Source: JAKALX01 sp964508715
Lineage (GTDB): Bacteria; Chloroflexota; Dehalococcoidia; Tepidiformales; Tepidiformaceae
DNA: 64,000 nucleotides
Reading direction: 5' to 3'
Assembly (NCBI GenBank): GCA_964508715.1
Contig: CAZDUX010000001.1
Span: 310,001-374,000 of the forward strand
Both the position numbers and the translations under genes were made by a program. The notes under the pieces were generated by a model. That model made no database searches. It was not told the origin of the DNA and was given only the letters and a program-made list of their open reading frames with translations. Below are positions 1 to 8,932 of this stretch, one piece after another (positions within the stretch are counted from its first letter, which is position 1; each line of letters opens with the position of its first letter).

Positions 1-1
1 T

Positions 2-679
2 CGCCTCCTCAACGACCGTCTCTTCCGAAGCGTCATGAGTACGTCGGTTTTCTCGACGGGTGCCTTCATGGGGGCCCTCTTCATCATGCCTCTCTACCTG
101 CAGGAGGCGCGTGGCGTCTCAGCCCTTCAATCGGGACTGACGACGTTTCCCGAGGCGGTCGGCGTCATGAGTGTCTCGCAGCTCTCAGGACGGCTCTATC
201 CGACAGTTGGTCCGCGCCGCCTGATGGTTGGTGGATTGGCTGGTCTCTCGATACTGCTGGTCGCGCTCAGCCGGATCGATATCTCCACGAGCCTGTGGAC
301 GATTCGCATCCTGATGTTCTTCATCGGTGCATCGATGTCGTTCGTATTCATTCCACTGCAGGCCGCGGCTTTTGCCCGGATCCCGTCAACTGATACGGGG
401 CGAGCCTCAGCGATCTACAACACGCAGCGGCAAATGGCGTCGGCGCTGGGGGTAGCGGTGCTTGCGACGGTACTCACTGCCAGTATGCCCGCCATGTCGG
501 AGGCCGGCAGTGCTGGCTTCATCGACCACCAGGTGGCTGCCTATGACCGTGTATTCCTGGTTGCCGCCGGGATAGCAGCGCTCGGCGTGTTCGTTGCTTC
601 GCGAGTGCATGATGCGGACGCGGCTTCCACTATGAGCGCTCGTGCCGGGGAGGCGCGGACGACCGTACTCGTTGAGTAA
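2..679 (+). CDS. MFS drug transporter, DHA2-like, C-terminal part (5' truncated by window edge)
   Basis: The reading frame is open from the left edge of the window, so the start lies outside it; about 225 C-terminal residues are visible. They show alternating hydrophobic helices and the loop pattern of the second half of a 14-helix major facilitator exporter. These include a helix ending in IMPLYLQ, a PRRLMVGG loop between helices, and the R-A-S-A-I-YNTQRQ segment before a late helix, typical of the EmrB/QacA (DHA2) branch. Such proteins export drugs or other small molecules by proton antiport in the inner membrane. The substrate cannot be told from sequence. RNase P RNA follows on the same strand. 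Confidence 0.8.
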   Translation, partial: RLLNDRLFRSVMSTSVFSTGAFMGALFIMPLYLQEARGVSALQSGLTTFPEAVGVMSVSQLSGRLYPTVGPRRLMVGGLAGLSILLVALSRIDISTSLWTIRILMFFIGASMSFVFIPLQAAAFARIPSTDTGRASAIYNTQRQMASALGVAVLATVLTASMPAMSEAGSAGFIDHQVAAYDRVFLVAAGIAALGVFVASRVHDADAASTMSARAGEARTTVLVE

Positions 680-744
680 ACGGCCCGTCCGAAGGACGCA
701 TGCACCCAGTACTTGGCCAACGAACCCCGGCGCGGCAATTCTGT

Positions 745-750
745 TACGCT
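745..750 (+). promoter_or_regulatory. probable -10 element of rnpB
   Basis: TACGCT lies 6 bases before the first base of the rnpB P1 helix, where a -10 box should be if transcription begins at the RNA's 5' end. No good -35 was found 16-18 bases upstream. The same TACGCT hexamer precedes 16082 and 21235. Confidence 0.45.
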
Positions 751-755
751 GAGAC

Positions 756-1118
756 TGGTTCAGTGGGCCGGGTGGTCGCTGCTGGCTTTCGAGCCGGGAG
801 AGGAAAGTCCGGACTCCGCCGGGCAGGGTGCCAGGTAACGCCTGGGCGGCGCAAGCCGACGGAAAGTGCAACAGAAACAAACCGCCCTTCCTCGGAAGGG
901 TAAGGGTGAAATGGTGCGGTAAGAGCGCACCGGCGTCGTGGCAACACGGCGGCCGGGCAAACCCCACCCGGAGCAAGGCCGAATAGGGGAGAAGGGCGCC
1001 CGGCCCGTCAGCACTCCCGGGTTGGCTGCTGGAGCGTGTTGGTGACGGCACGCCTAGAGAGATGACCATCACTCCCTGCGGGGAGTACAGAATCCGGCTT
1101 ACAGGCCCGCTGAACCCA
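756..1118 (+). ncRNA. rnpB: RNase P RNA (bacterial class A)
   Basis: This is the catalytic RNA of RNase P, which removes 5' leaders from pre-tRNAs. The universally conserved P4 strand GAGGAAAGTCCGG is at 800-812. Its partner region ACAGAATCCGGCTTACAG is at 1087-1104, and AGAGAGATGACCATC with the A-rich J regions lies just upstream of that. The ends form a 13-bp P1 helix: bases 757-769 pair with 1104-1116, with one G-T pair. Length of about 360 nt is normal for class A. An open frame beginning at 1062 runs out of this RNA into the next gene but is not its real start. Confidence 0.96.
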
Positions 1119-1223
1119 GGATGGCCCCCGTGCGTGCTCCCCCCTTTGCGGCGGGAACCTGCCGATCACATTCGCGGCGCGATTCCCCAGGCACAACGGT
1201 TACCGTGGCGTCAGATTTCATTC

Positions 1224-1252
1224 TTGACGCCCGCCCACCGCAACCCTAGATT
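1224..1252 (+). promoter_or_regulatory. sigma-70-type promoter for the serine protease
   Basis: TTGACG (1224-1229), a 17-base spacer and TAGATT (1247-1252) match the primary-sigma consensus. They predict transcription from about 1259 and a leader of about 25 bases to the ATG at 1284. The promoter lies after the end of rnpB, so the protease need not depend on rnpB transcription. Confidence 0.75.
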
Positions 1253-1283
1253 GCGTCCCGGACTGCGGAGGTGGATTGCCAGC

Positions 1284-2339
1284 ATGTTCAAAGCCTTCTC
1301 TGCCACAATCATCTCGATAGCACTCATTACCAGCGTCGCGTGCTCGGGCGACGACAATACCAAGCCGAGTTCACCGACCCCGGACAAGTCTGCCGCGCCT
1401 GCCGCGACAGCGACCCCGGCAACGCTCGACTCAGCGGCAATTCTCGACCAGAACAAGAACTCGGTAGTGAAGATCCTGACCACCTCGCCAGACGGCGAAG
1501 GGGGCGGCAGCGGTATCGTCTGGCAGGATGCCACGCACGTGCTGACCAACGCACATGTTGTCATCGGCGCTGGCTCGATTAAGGTCGTCGATCCGACCGA
1601 CGGTGCCCACAACTTCCCTGCGAAGGTTGTCGCGCTCAGCTCCTGCGACGACGTCGCGCTTCTGTCGGTTGACCGCGCCCAAAACCTCAAACCGGCAAAG
1701 GTCGGCGATAGCGACCTCGTGAAGGCGGGCGACCATGTCGTGACCCTCGGGTTCCCGGGAACCATCTCCGCTGGCCCCAACAATGCGATTGTGACGGAGG
1801 GGAACATCAGTCGTATACACGCCACATTCACATTTGGTGGGCAGCGCGATCTCCTGCAGCACACCGCACCCATCAACCCTGGGAACTCGGGTGGGCCACT
1901 CTTCAACCTCCATGGCGAGGTCATCGGTTTGAACGCATACTCAGCCCGCGGGCGGCAATCCGAGAACTACGCCATCTCGATGAACGAGGCGAAGCTCGTC
2001 GCGAAAGACCTCGAGGGTGGAAAGAACCTCAACTACCTGGGTATCACGCTCGAACCCAACGATCGTGACTTCGCCAATCAGAACAAGCTCGCCTACATCG
2101 ACGGGCTGGTCGTCGTCGCTATCGACCCCGGTGGCCCCGCCGCAAAGGCGAAGCCGTACCCGCTGCAGACCGGTGACCTGATCTTCGAATTGAACGGTAC
2201 GTCGGTGGCCACCGTTGCCGACTTCTGCGACATCCTACGCTCACGTTCCAGCGGCGAAACGCTCACGGTGCGCTTCGGCGCCTTCGATACGAATGGCAAG
2301 CCGTACAACAACTTCCAGTACCAGGTGGTTGTACCGTAG
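1284..2339 (+). CDS. HtrA/DegP-like trypsin-fold serine protease, putative lipoprotein, with PDZ domain
   Basis: This 351-residue protein should degrade or sense misfolded extracytoplasmic proteins. Residues 1-20 form a signal peptide ending in SVAC, a weak lipobox with Cys20, followed by a Pro/Ala/Thr-rich linker to about 50. The protease domain carries the full triad: His91 (TNAHV), Asp123 (DDVALL) and Ser202 (GNSGGP). A PDZ domain fills about 255-345, containing the L-Q-T-G-D-L-I segment. The start at 1284 is chosen because it opens with a signal peptide 25 bases after a good promoter; the longer frame from 1062 would translate rnpB. A single PDZ domain resembles DegS/HhoB-type members. 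Confidence 0.92.
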   Translation: MFKAFSATIISIALITSVACSGDDNTKPSSPTPDKSAAPAATATPATLDSAAILDQNKNSVVKILTTSPDGEGGGSGIVWQDATHVLTNAHVVIGAGSIKVVDPTDGAHNFPAKVVALSSCDDVALLSVDRAQNLKPAKVGDSDLVKAGDHVVTLGFPGTISAGPNNAIVTEGNISRIHATFTFGGQRDLLQHTAPINPGNSGGPLFNLHGEVIGLNAYSARGRQSENYAISMNEAKLVAKDLEGGKNLNYLGITLEPNDRDFANQNKLAYIDGLVVVAIDPGGPAAKAKPYPLQTGDLIFELNGTSVATVADFCDILRSRSSGETLTVRFGAFDTNGKPYNNFQYQVVVP

Positions 2340-2421
2340 CTTCCCGGCCCGGCCGCCTTGCCGGTGCATCGTTCGCTGTGTGAGGATCGGCGGCAAGTTC
2401 CGGGTCGAAAGAGAGGCGCAC

Positions 2422-3465
2422 ATGGCGGCTGCACCCGGTGACACATCGTCGGTGGTGCCCGAGGCTGTCGTGGCGGCGTTCCCTCGCGTAACGGTAGTTG
2501 ACCAGCCGAAGAAACTCGCAGGCGGCGCGATGCACGACTCGTGGAGCGTCGATGCGCTGGCTGAGGGTGTCATCCGCGAACTCGTCGTCCGCGTAAGCCC
2601 AGCAGGGCGGGCGGACCACGAAAAGACCCGTCGCGAGTTCGACGTGCTTCGGCAAGCGTTCGAACGTGGTGTTCGTGCACCTGAACCCCTCGCGATTGGC
2701 CAGTGCGGCACGGGGGAGGATTACCTGGTCATGGCACGCGTGGCTGGCGAGACGAACCCGAGGCTCCTAATCTCAGGCGAAGCGTATGCCGGGGCGCGAA
2801 CAACACTCCTCCAGCAACTCGCAGCCGACCTTGCCACCATTCACACCATCACGCCCGGCGATGTCTCCGGCGCACCAAACATGGCCGCACCTGTCGACGG
2901 TGAAGACCCGCTGCGTGCTCAGCGCAACCGTGTCGAGGAAACCTACCGTGGCGATCTGCTCGACCCGCATCCGGCGATCGAATGGGCATTCCGCTGGCTG
3001 GATCGCCGGATTGCCGCAGTCGCCGAGAACGGCCGCGAGCCAACCGTAGTACATGGCGACCTGCGTGTTGGGAACCTCCTCTTCGATGAGCGCGGGCTAA
3101 CCTCGATCCTCGACTGGGAAGGGACGCACATCGCCGAGCCGGAGGAAGACCTCGCGTGGTTCTGTACCAGAGTCTGGCGATTTGCCAACCCGGCACTCGA
3201 AGCGGGCGGGATTGCATCGCGTGAGGACTGGCTCCGGTGCTACGAACAGGCGAGCGGCCGTTCTATCAACCGTGAGCGCATCGCGGCGTGGGAGGTCCTC
3301 CAGAACATCCGCTGGTGCCAGATCACCATGATGCAGGCACGGGCCCATCTCGATGGCCATGTGAACAACCATGAACTGGCTGCGATCGGCCGGCGCACCG
3401 CTGAGACGGAACTCGAGATTCTCCGCCTTACCGGCGTGGCAGCGAGGTTCGGCCGTGCAGGATAG
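2422..3465 (+). CDS. aminoglycoside phosphotransferase-family kinase
   Basis: This 347-residue protein has the APH/choline-kinase fold. Its catalytic loop HGDLRVGN begins at His211, and the metal-binding LDWEGTHIAEPEEDL segment follows. The N-terminal lobe has a GG-x-MHDSW segment and an RV-S-x-AG strand. In many Actinobacteria and Chloroflexota such proteins are ACAD10/APH-like kinases linked to acyl-CoA metabolism rather than antibiotic resistance; the substrate here is unknown. The start at 2422 has a GAAAGAGAGG Shine-Dalgarno region; the longer frame from 2215 would overlap the protease. It overlaps the next gene by 11 bases, so the two are translationally coupled. Confidence 0.85.
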   Translation: MAAAPGDTSSVVPEAVVAAFPRVTVVDQPKKLAGGAMHDSWSVDALAEGVIRELVVRVSPAGRADHEKTRREFDVLRQAFERGVRAPEPLAIGQCGTGEDYLVMARVAGETNPRLLISGEAYAGARTTLLQQLAADLATIHTITPGDVSGAPNMAAPVDGEDPLRAQRNRVEETYRGDLLDPHPAIEWAFRWLDRRIAAVAENGREPTVVHGDLRVGNLLFDERGLTSILDWEGTHIAEPEEDLAWFCTRVWRFANPALEAGGIASREDWLRCYEQASGRSINRERIAAWEVLQNIRWCQITMMQARAHLDGHVNNHELAAIGRRTAETELEILRLTGVAARFGRAG

Positions 3466-3841
3466 ACCCACATCGATAGAACTCCTCGATGCATTGCGGG
3501 ACTTCATGCGTGATCGTGCCGAACATGCACGCGATCGGTGGGAGCGCTTTCAGTTCCAGGTCGCGGCCAACTCCATCGACATCCTTCGCCGTGAGGCCGA
3601 ACTCGAGGACGAATTCATGCGGAGTGAGTGGTCGGGGATCAACCGGCTGCTCGGTGCCGAAGAGCTGCCGGACCGCCAGTCTTCCTTCCGGCGGCGGCTC
3701 CGTGAACGTAACGATGAACTCTCCCGGAAGATCCAGGCTGGTAGCTTCGACGACGAATCGGAAGAGGGCCGTCTCTTGCCTCACCTCTGGGAGACGGTGG
3801 TGAACAAGGTCCGCATCGCCAATCCGAAAGAGCTGCGCTGA
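3455..3841 (+). CDS. DUF6285-type protein, coupled to the kinase
   Basis: This 128-residue, mostly helical, charged protein opens with DRPTSIELLDALRDF and has an FQ-x-VAANSIDIL-RE helix. I recognise that pattern as the DUF6285 family, whose function is unknown. Members usually sit next to APH-family kinases, as here. The GTG at 3455 is chosen because AGCGAGG precedes it, the conserved N-terminus follows at once, and the 11-base overlap with the kinase implies coupling. It may regulate or partner the kinase; that is inference from adjacency. Confidence 0.75.
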   Translation: MQDRPTSIELLDALRDFMRDRAEHARDRWERFQFQVAANSIDILRREAELEDEFMRSEWSGINRLLGAEELPDRQSSFRRRLRERNDELSRKIQAGSFDDESEEGRLLPHLWETVVNKVRIANPKELR

Positions 3842-3918
3842 CGGGCACTCAACCTGACCGTGGGGAGGGCTCACCTTCACAAGAACCCCACAATACATTA
3901 CCGTAAGGTTATACATTG

Positions 3919-4785
3919 ATGTTTGGAGCCCACGACGTGCCAGCCCCTTCCGTAGTTACCGACGTCACCGATGCCACCTTCGCCGTTGAGGTACTCGAAC
4001 GCTCGAAATCGAGGCCTGTGGTTGTCGACTTCTGGGCGCCATGGTGTGGCCCTTGCCGAATGCTCGGCCCAATCATCGAGAAAGTCGCTGCCGAGACGAA
4101 CGGGGAAGTGCTGCTCGCAAAGCTGAACACCGATGAGAACCAGAGGACTGCCCAGAGCTACCGGATCCAGGGCATCCCCGCCGTCAAGGCGTTCAAGGAT
4201 GGCAAGGTTGTCGCGGAGTTCACCGGAGCCATCCCGGAGCCGCAGGTACGCGCATTCTTCGCGAAGTTGGCGCCCTCACCAGCCGAACGTTCCGCCCAGG
4301 AGGCTGACGCGCTCCTTGCACGTGGCGACGTCGCGGGTGCCGAGACCCGGTACCGTGAGGTGCTCCGCAGCTCGCCGGGCAATGCGGACGCAGTCGTTGG
4401 CCTTGCGACAATCCACCTCGGACGTGGTGAGATAGCGGCGGCCGAAGAACTGCTCGATCATGCGCCACTGGACCGCCGGGCCAAAGCACTCAAGCACCGC
4501 ATCTTCCTCGAAGGGTTTGCGAAGCGCCATGCGGGCGAAGACCTGCAGGGCGAGGCACAGCGCAACCCACGCGATGCGCGGGCGCGATACCGCTGGGGCG
4601 TGATGCTTGCTGCCCGCGAACAGTACGAACCGGCACTCGATGAGTTGCTGGACTCCGTGCGCATCGATCGGGCGTTTGCTGATGGTGCTGCGCGCAAAGC
4701 CATCCTGGCGATCTTCGATATCCTTGGCCTGGATTCACCACTGACGCGGGAGTACCAGCGGCTGCTTTCGCAGGCGATCTTCTGA
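3919..4785 (+). CDS. cnoX: thioredoxin-TPR co-chaperone (CnoX/YbbN-like)
   Basis: This 288-residue protein combines a thioredoxin fold (about 12-120) with a TPR-like C-terminal half (about 125-288). The N-terminal domain keeps the complete WCGPC redox motif (Cys43, Cys46) and the cis-proline segment GIPAVKAF. E. coli CnoX lacks that active site, so this member may be a working oxidoreductase as well as a holdase. CnoX-type proteins protect substrates from overoxidation and pass them to GroEL/DnaK. The start at 3919 follows GTAAGG with good spacing; the TTG at 3916 is an alternative. It stands alone, with YpfJ convergent downstream. Confidence 0.9.
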   Translation: MFGAHDVPAPSVVTDVTDATFAVEVLERSKSRPVVVDFWAPWCGPCRMLGPIIEKVAAETNGEVLLAKLNTDENQRTAQSYRIQGIPAVKAFKDGKVVAEFTGAIPEPQVRAFFAKLAPSPAERSAQEADALLARGDVAGAETRYREVLRSSPGNADAVVGLATIHLGRGEIAAAEELLDHAPLDRRAKALKHRIFLEGFAKRHAGEDLQGEAQRNPRDARARYRWGVMLAAREQYEPALDELLDSVRIDRAFADGAARKAILAIFDILGLDSPLTREYQRLLSQAIF

Positions 4786-4789
4786 ACCG

Positions 4790-5707
4790 CTAAATCCCGC
4801 CAGAGAACGTGTCGCAGGAGTCCATATCACCTGACCGGTAGCCGGTCAGGAACCACTTCTGGCGCTGTGCTGAGGAGCCATGTGTCCAGCTCTCTGGCGT
4901 CACCTTCCCCTGGAATTCCTTCTGGATGCGGTCGTCACCCACCGCTGCGGCCGCATCCAGTCCATCGGCGATATCTGCCTCCGTCAGGTTCGTGATGATG
5001 TTGGTCTGAGTGGCGTGCGCGGCCCAGACGCCGGCAAGACAGTCGGCCTGGAGTTCGCTGCGCACGGATTTGCTCTGGGGGCCTTCGCGGTCGTTCCCGA
5101 TCCTGGCGAGGATGCCCTCCTGGTCCTGGATGTGGTGGCCGTACTCATGTGCAAGCACGTAGGCCTGTGCAAACGGTCCACCCTTCGCCCCGAATTTCGT
5201 CCTCAGGTCATCGAAGAATCCGAGGTCGATGTAGACGCGCTTATCACCCGGGCAGTAGAACGGGCCAACCGCCGATGTGGCGGCTCCGCATGCCGTCTGT
5301 ACCTGATTCGTGAAGAACGTCGTCTTTACAGGCTGATATGTGCCACCGCGGCGCTTGTACTCTGCTGTCCAGTAACCCTGGATGCTGTTCACAAAGGCGA
5401 CCATGCGGCAGTCATCGCGGCTCTGGGCGTCGGCGCCGGTCTGGCAATCCTGTGCCAGCGTACTGCCCGATGGCAGTTCGCCTCCGAGCGTTTGATCCTG
5501 GAGCCCTGTCAGGCTGCCCAGGCCACTCCCGCCACCAACAACCTGGGTAAGCACAAGGGCGATGATCGCGATGACGATCCCGATTCCTCCTCCGCCCACG
5601 GCAATCCCGCCGGGCAACCCACCGGGGAGGGGGCCTACCCCCGTGCGCCCACGCTGGTCATCAATCTGAGATGTATCAAGCGGGGCATCTTCGTTGATAT
5701 CGACCAT
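4790..5707 (-). CDS. ypfJ: YpfJ-family neutral zinc metallopeptidase
   Basis: This 305-residue membrane-anchored protease has the zincin motif HEYGHH (His187, Glu188, His191) and a downstream E-L-QADC-L-AGVWA segment typical of the family. A single transmembrane helix lies at about 28-50 after a Gly-rich stretch. The N-terminus MVDINEDAPLDTS-x-IDDQRG resembles family N-termini. The ATG at 5707 is preferred over the TTG 23 codons upstream because AGAGGTG lies about 11 bases before it. Family proteins are about 290-310 residues. The physiological substrate is unknown. Confidence 0.9.
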   Translation of the reverse strand: MVDINEDAPLDTSQIDDQRGRTGVGPLPGGLPGGIAVGGGGIGIVIAIIALVLTQVVGGGSGLGSLTGLQDQTLGGELPSGSTLAQDCQTGADAQSRDDCRMVAFVNSIQGYWTAEYKRRGGTYQPVKTTFFTNQVQTACGAATSAVGPFYCPGDKRVYIDLGFFDDLRTKFGAKGGPFAQAYVLAHEYGHHIQDQEGILARIGNDREGPQSKSVRSELQADCLAGVWAAHATQTNIITNLTEADIADGLDAAAAVGDDRIQKEFQGKVTPESWTHGSSAQRQKWFLTGYRSGDMDSCDTFSGGI

Positions 5708-5910
5708 GGCTCTTGCCGCACCTCTCACTTTCGCGATCCAGGTTGCCCGCCGTGCGACGAGCGAAGCTTTACTCAATGCTACGTTGAGTTAGGGAATTGG
5801 CCCCAACGGTAACGGAGACCGACGAAACTCGCGAATACGGGTCTCACCGGGCATCGCGTCTAGCGTTTCACGGTCTCAGAATGAAACCTCCAACATAACG
5901 GAGTCGACCC

Positions 5911-6996
5911 ATGATTATTCATATGGCTGCCGGGGCTACCCCCGACCAGACGCAGCGCGTTATCGACAGGATCACCCGCGACTATGGCCTTCGTTGCGAG
6001 ACCATTGTCTCGGATACGACGGTTATCGGCGTCAAGGGTATCGCCGGGATCATCGACGAAGGCCGCATTTCAGAGTTGCCGGGCGTCGAGAGCGTCATCC
6101 GCATCACCGTGAAGTACAAGGACGCAAGCCGCACCTTCCATCCAGAGGACACCGTGGTCCGCGCCGGCCGTGTCGCCATCGGTGGCGATAATCTCACGGT
6201 CTTCGGTGGCCCTTGCGCCATCGAAAGCGAGCAGCAGGCGCTCGAGTCGGCTCGTATCTCGAGAGACGCGGGTGTCGACATCCTGCGCGCATTCCCCGAC
6301 AAATCCCGCACCAGTCCCTACGACTATCGTGGCCTCGAACTCTCCCGTGGCCTCGAGATTGCGTCGGCGATGAAAGCCGAAACGGGCTTGCCCATCGTGA
6401 GCGAACTCATCGACCTCCGCCACCTCGATGCCTTCCTCAATGCTGGCGTGGACATCATCCAGATTGGCGCCCGGAGCGCACAATACTCGCCACTCCTCGA
6501 AGAACTTTCGAGGCTGGATGTTCCCGTCATCCTCAAGCACGGTTTCGGCAATGATATGAACGAGTGGCTCTCTGCCGCGGCATACATCATGTCCGGCATA
6601 GACCGAGAGGGCCGCAGCGCCCGCTATGGCAACCGGAACGTCATCCTCTGCTACCGGGGCATCAAGGCGTTCGAGGCCAGCACGCGGTTTGCAGCCGATA
6701 TCTCGATGATCCCCCTCGTCCGCTCCAAGTCGCACCTGCCGCTCATCGCTGACCCGAGCCATAGCTCAGGCGACCGGAAGCTTGTCGAGCGTGTCGCCTA
6801 CGGGTTCATCGCTGCCGGGGCCCACGGTATCGAGTTCGATATTCACTCCAACCCGGCTGAGGCACTCTGCGACGGCAAGCAGGCAGTCCTCGGTGGCGAG
6901 GCGAAGCGGATTATCGACAACATGCGCCGCATCCACTCGCTGCTCGATGGGCTCGGTGTCGAAACTGGCTCGGTTGGCAGGGTCGCGGCCAAGTAG
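5911..6996 (+). CDS. aroF: 3-deoxy-7-phosphoheptulonate synthase (DAHP synthase, type I-beta)
   Basis: This enzyme catalyses the first step of aromatic amino acid synthesis, joining PEP and erythrose 4-phosphate. The 361 residues split into an N-terminal ferredoxin-like/ACT-type domain (about 1-70, opening MIIHMAAGATP) and a TIM barrel. The barrel shows GGPCAIES, RTSPYDYRGL, KHGF and ADPSHSSGDR. This architecture matches the Thermotoga-type enzyme whose N-terminal domain mediates feedback inhibition by Tyr/Phe. The ATG at 5911 follows ACGGAG. One base separates its stop from the convergent phosphatase stop. Confidence 0.95.
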   Translation: MIIHMAAGATPDQTQRVIDRITRDYGLRCETIVSDTTVIGVKGIAGIIDEGRISELPGVESVIRITVKYKDASRTFHPEDTVVRAGRVAIGGDNLTVFGGPCAIESEQQALESARISRDAGVDILRAFPDKSRTSPYDYRGLELSRGLEIASAMKAETGLPIVSELIDLRHLDAFLNAGVDIIQIGARSAQYSPLLEELSRLDVPVILKHGFGNDMNEWLSAAAYIMSGIDREGRSARYGNRNVILCYRGIKAFEASTRFAADISMIPLVRSKSHLPLIADPSHSSGDRKLVERVAYGFIAAGAHGIEFDIHSNPAEALCDGKQAVLGGEAKRIIDNMRRIHSLLDGLGVETGSVGRVAAK

Positions 6997-6997
6997 C

Positions 6998-7735
6998 TCA
7001 GGCAGTCAGTCGTTGGCGGACAGCGCCGATCTGTGCCGGGGTGACACCGATCGTGCGCAGGTACCCCTCGGCATTCCCGTGCCGCTGGCGCAGGTGCGCC
7101 AGGAAGATGGTCATGTATTCGGGCTCGGAGGACATCAGTCCCCGGGCCTTTTCTTCGCTGATACCCCGCTCGGCCATCTTCGGCAGCCACTCCGAGAATG
7201 CGGGCTCCAGGAGCGCAGCCGAGATCGAGAAGTCCTCGACGATGGTGCCTTCCTCGACTCCGGCGAGGTCGAGCAGGAGTGCGGCGGCGACCCCGGTTCG
7301 GTCCTTGCCCGCGGCACAGTGAAAGACAACGCCCCCGTCCACTGAGGCGATGGTCTCAAAAAGACGGCGGTAGGCTGCCGTGCCCGTCTCGAGCATCGAG
7401 ATGTACACGGGGCCATAGCCATTGAACTCCGCCCCAAGACCAGCCGGGGATGCATCCTGTTCGAATACCGGTGCGTGCACCTGGCGGATCCCGAACGGCG
7501 TGCCGTCTGGCGTCACGTCGCGCTCACGTTCGACCGTCGACCGAAGATCGACGATGACCTCGACTCCGGCGTCAGCCAGTGTACCCATGCCGCTCCGCGT
7601 CAGGCGGTGGAGGCTCGCCGAGCGAATCACCGATTCGTTCGTGGCACGGCCGCCCGCAGCCGCATAGCCACCCAGGTGGCGGACATTGTGGGCAACCTCG
7701 ATCGCCAGCTCTCGCGTGCTGTTCATTGTTGTCAT
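6998..7735 (-). CDS. tyrosine/serine protein phosphatase (DSP-like, CX5R)
   Basis: This protein of about 245 residues has the P-loop HCAAGKDRTG with catalytic Cys140 and Arg146. An N-terminal NVRHLGGYAA segment and an EVIVDLRS strand are typical of the Y_phosphatase3 family (Mycobacterium PtpB-like). Such enzymes remove phosphate from tyrosine or serine, or from phosphoinositides. The start is ambiguous: ATG 7735 (AGGAC 10 bases upstream), ATG 7726 and GTG 7756 are all possible. No partner kinase lies nearby. Confidence 0.85.
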   Translation of the reverse strand: MTTMNSTRELAIEVAHNVRHLGGYAAAGGRATNESVIRSASLHRLTRSGMGTLADAGVEVIVDLRSTVERERDVTPDGTPFGIRQVHAPVFEQDASPAGLGAEFNGYGPVYISMLETGTAAYRRLFETIASVDGGVVFHCAAGKDRTGVAAALLLDLAGVEEGTIVEDFSISAALLEPAFSEWLPKMAERGISEEKARGLMSSEPEYMTIFLAHLRQRHGNAEGYLRTIGVTPAQIGAVRQRLTA

Positions 7736-7845
7736 ACCTGTATTGTCCTGAATCACGATGAATGGTGCATTAACAGCCCATCAGGCCAGGTCAACAGCCG
7801 GCCTGCCGTATGCTTACCCGGCGATCCCCATGCCAGGAGCCTCCG

Positions 7846-8931
7846 ATGATTACCCGTGACCGTATCGTGCTAACCTTCCTCGAACTTGTTTCCATCGATT
7901 CCCCTTCTGGCGACGAGGATGTGATCGCCGAAGAACTCGTCCATCGATTCGCCACCCTGGGCCTCGACGTTTCACAGGACGGCCACGGGAATGTCCTGGG
8001 CAAGCGGCCCGGAACCGGTGGGCCAATCCTCCTTTCGGCCCACATGGATACAGTCGAGCAGGGCCGCGGAATAAAACCCGTGTGGGACGGTGAAGACATC
8101 ATCCGGAGCGACGGGACGACGATTCTCGGGGCAGACAACAAGGCTGGCTGCGCGGTAATCCTCGAAGTCATCGAGTCGGCGATTGAAGATGGGGCAATCA
8201 CCCGGCCGATCGAGGTGGCCATAAGCCGGGGCGAGGAGGTCGGCCTTACTGGCGCAGCAAACATGGACTACACCCGAATTTCCGCGAAGGTGGCCATCGT
8301 TATCGACTCGGGCGGGCCACCGTCGAGTGTCCAGGGAGCTGCCCCATACTCGTTTGGCTACACCGTTGAGGTTCACGGAAAGTCGGCGCACGCCGGACTC
8401 GAACCGGAGAAAGGTGTGCCGGCCATTACCATTGCCGCCGAGGCGGTTCTCGGCCTTCCCCAGGGCCGGATCGATTTCGAGACCACCGGAAACGTCGGCC
8501 GTATCCAGGGCGGGCTGGTCGTCAACGCTGTGCCCGATTACTGCAAAGTCGAGGGTGAGATGCGCTCGATGGAGTTCGAGAAGGTCGATGCGCTGGTCAC
8601 CCGGTCAAAAGACCACCTCGCCGAAGTGCAGTCACGGCACCCCGATGCACGTGTGGAAGGCAGGTTCTCCATGGGGTACCCGGGCTATCGCCTCGAACCA
8701 GGAGACCCCGCAGCCGACCTGTTGTATGGGGTGCTTCGTAACCTGGGCATGGAGCCCGACCCGCATCCTGTTGGTGGAGGTACCGACGGTAACGTCTTTC
8801 GTGGCCACGGGATCTCGAGCGTCGTCATCGGCCGCGGAGGCTACAACCAGCACACGAAAGACGAGTACCTGGTCATTCCCGAGATGCTCGACTGTGCACG
8901 AGTCGTTGAGGCGATTGTCCGAACGATGTGA
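7846..8931 (+). CDS. M20-family metallopeptidase (PepT-like)
   Basis: This 361-residue di-zinc hydrolase keeps the co-catalytic ligand set: His66 (AHMDTV), Asp97 (GADNKAG), Glu130-Glu131 (GEEVGLTG), Asp154 (VIDSGG) and His336 (NQHTKDEY). The inserted lid/dimerisation domain lies at about 165-280. Closest in type are peptidase T-like tripeptidases and CPG2-type amidases; the exact substrate is unknown. The ATG at 7846 is chosen over 7810 because CAGGAG lies 7 bases before it and the protein then begins MITRDRIVLTF like its relatives. Confidence 0.9.
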   Translation: MITRDRIVLTFLELVSIDSPSGDEDVIAEELVHRFATLGLDVSQDGHGNVLGKRPGTGGPILLSAHMDTVEQGRGIKPVWDGEDIIRSDGTTILGADNKAGCAVILEVIESAIEDGAITRPIEVAISRGEEVGLTGAANMDYTRISAKVAIVIDSGGPPSSVQGAAPYSFGYTVEVHGKSAHAGLEPEKGVPAITIAAEAVLGLPQGRIDFETTGNVGRIQGGLVVNAVPDYCKVEGEMRSMEFEKVDALVTRSKDHLAEVQSRHPDARVEGRFSMGYPGYRLEPGDPAADLLYGVLRNLGMEPDPHPVGGGTDGNVFRGHGISSVVIGRGGYNQHTKDEYLVIPEMLDCARVVEAIVRTM

Positions 8932-8932
8932 G

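Noticed and set aside
1062..1283. Upstream extension of the serine protease frame
   Set aside because: It covers the 3' part of rnpB; the signal peptide and promoter place the start at 1284.
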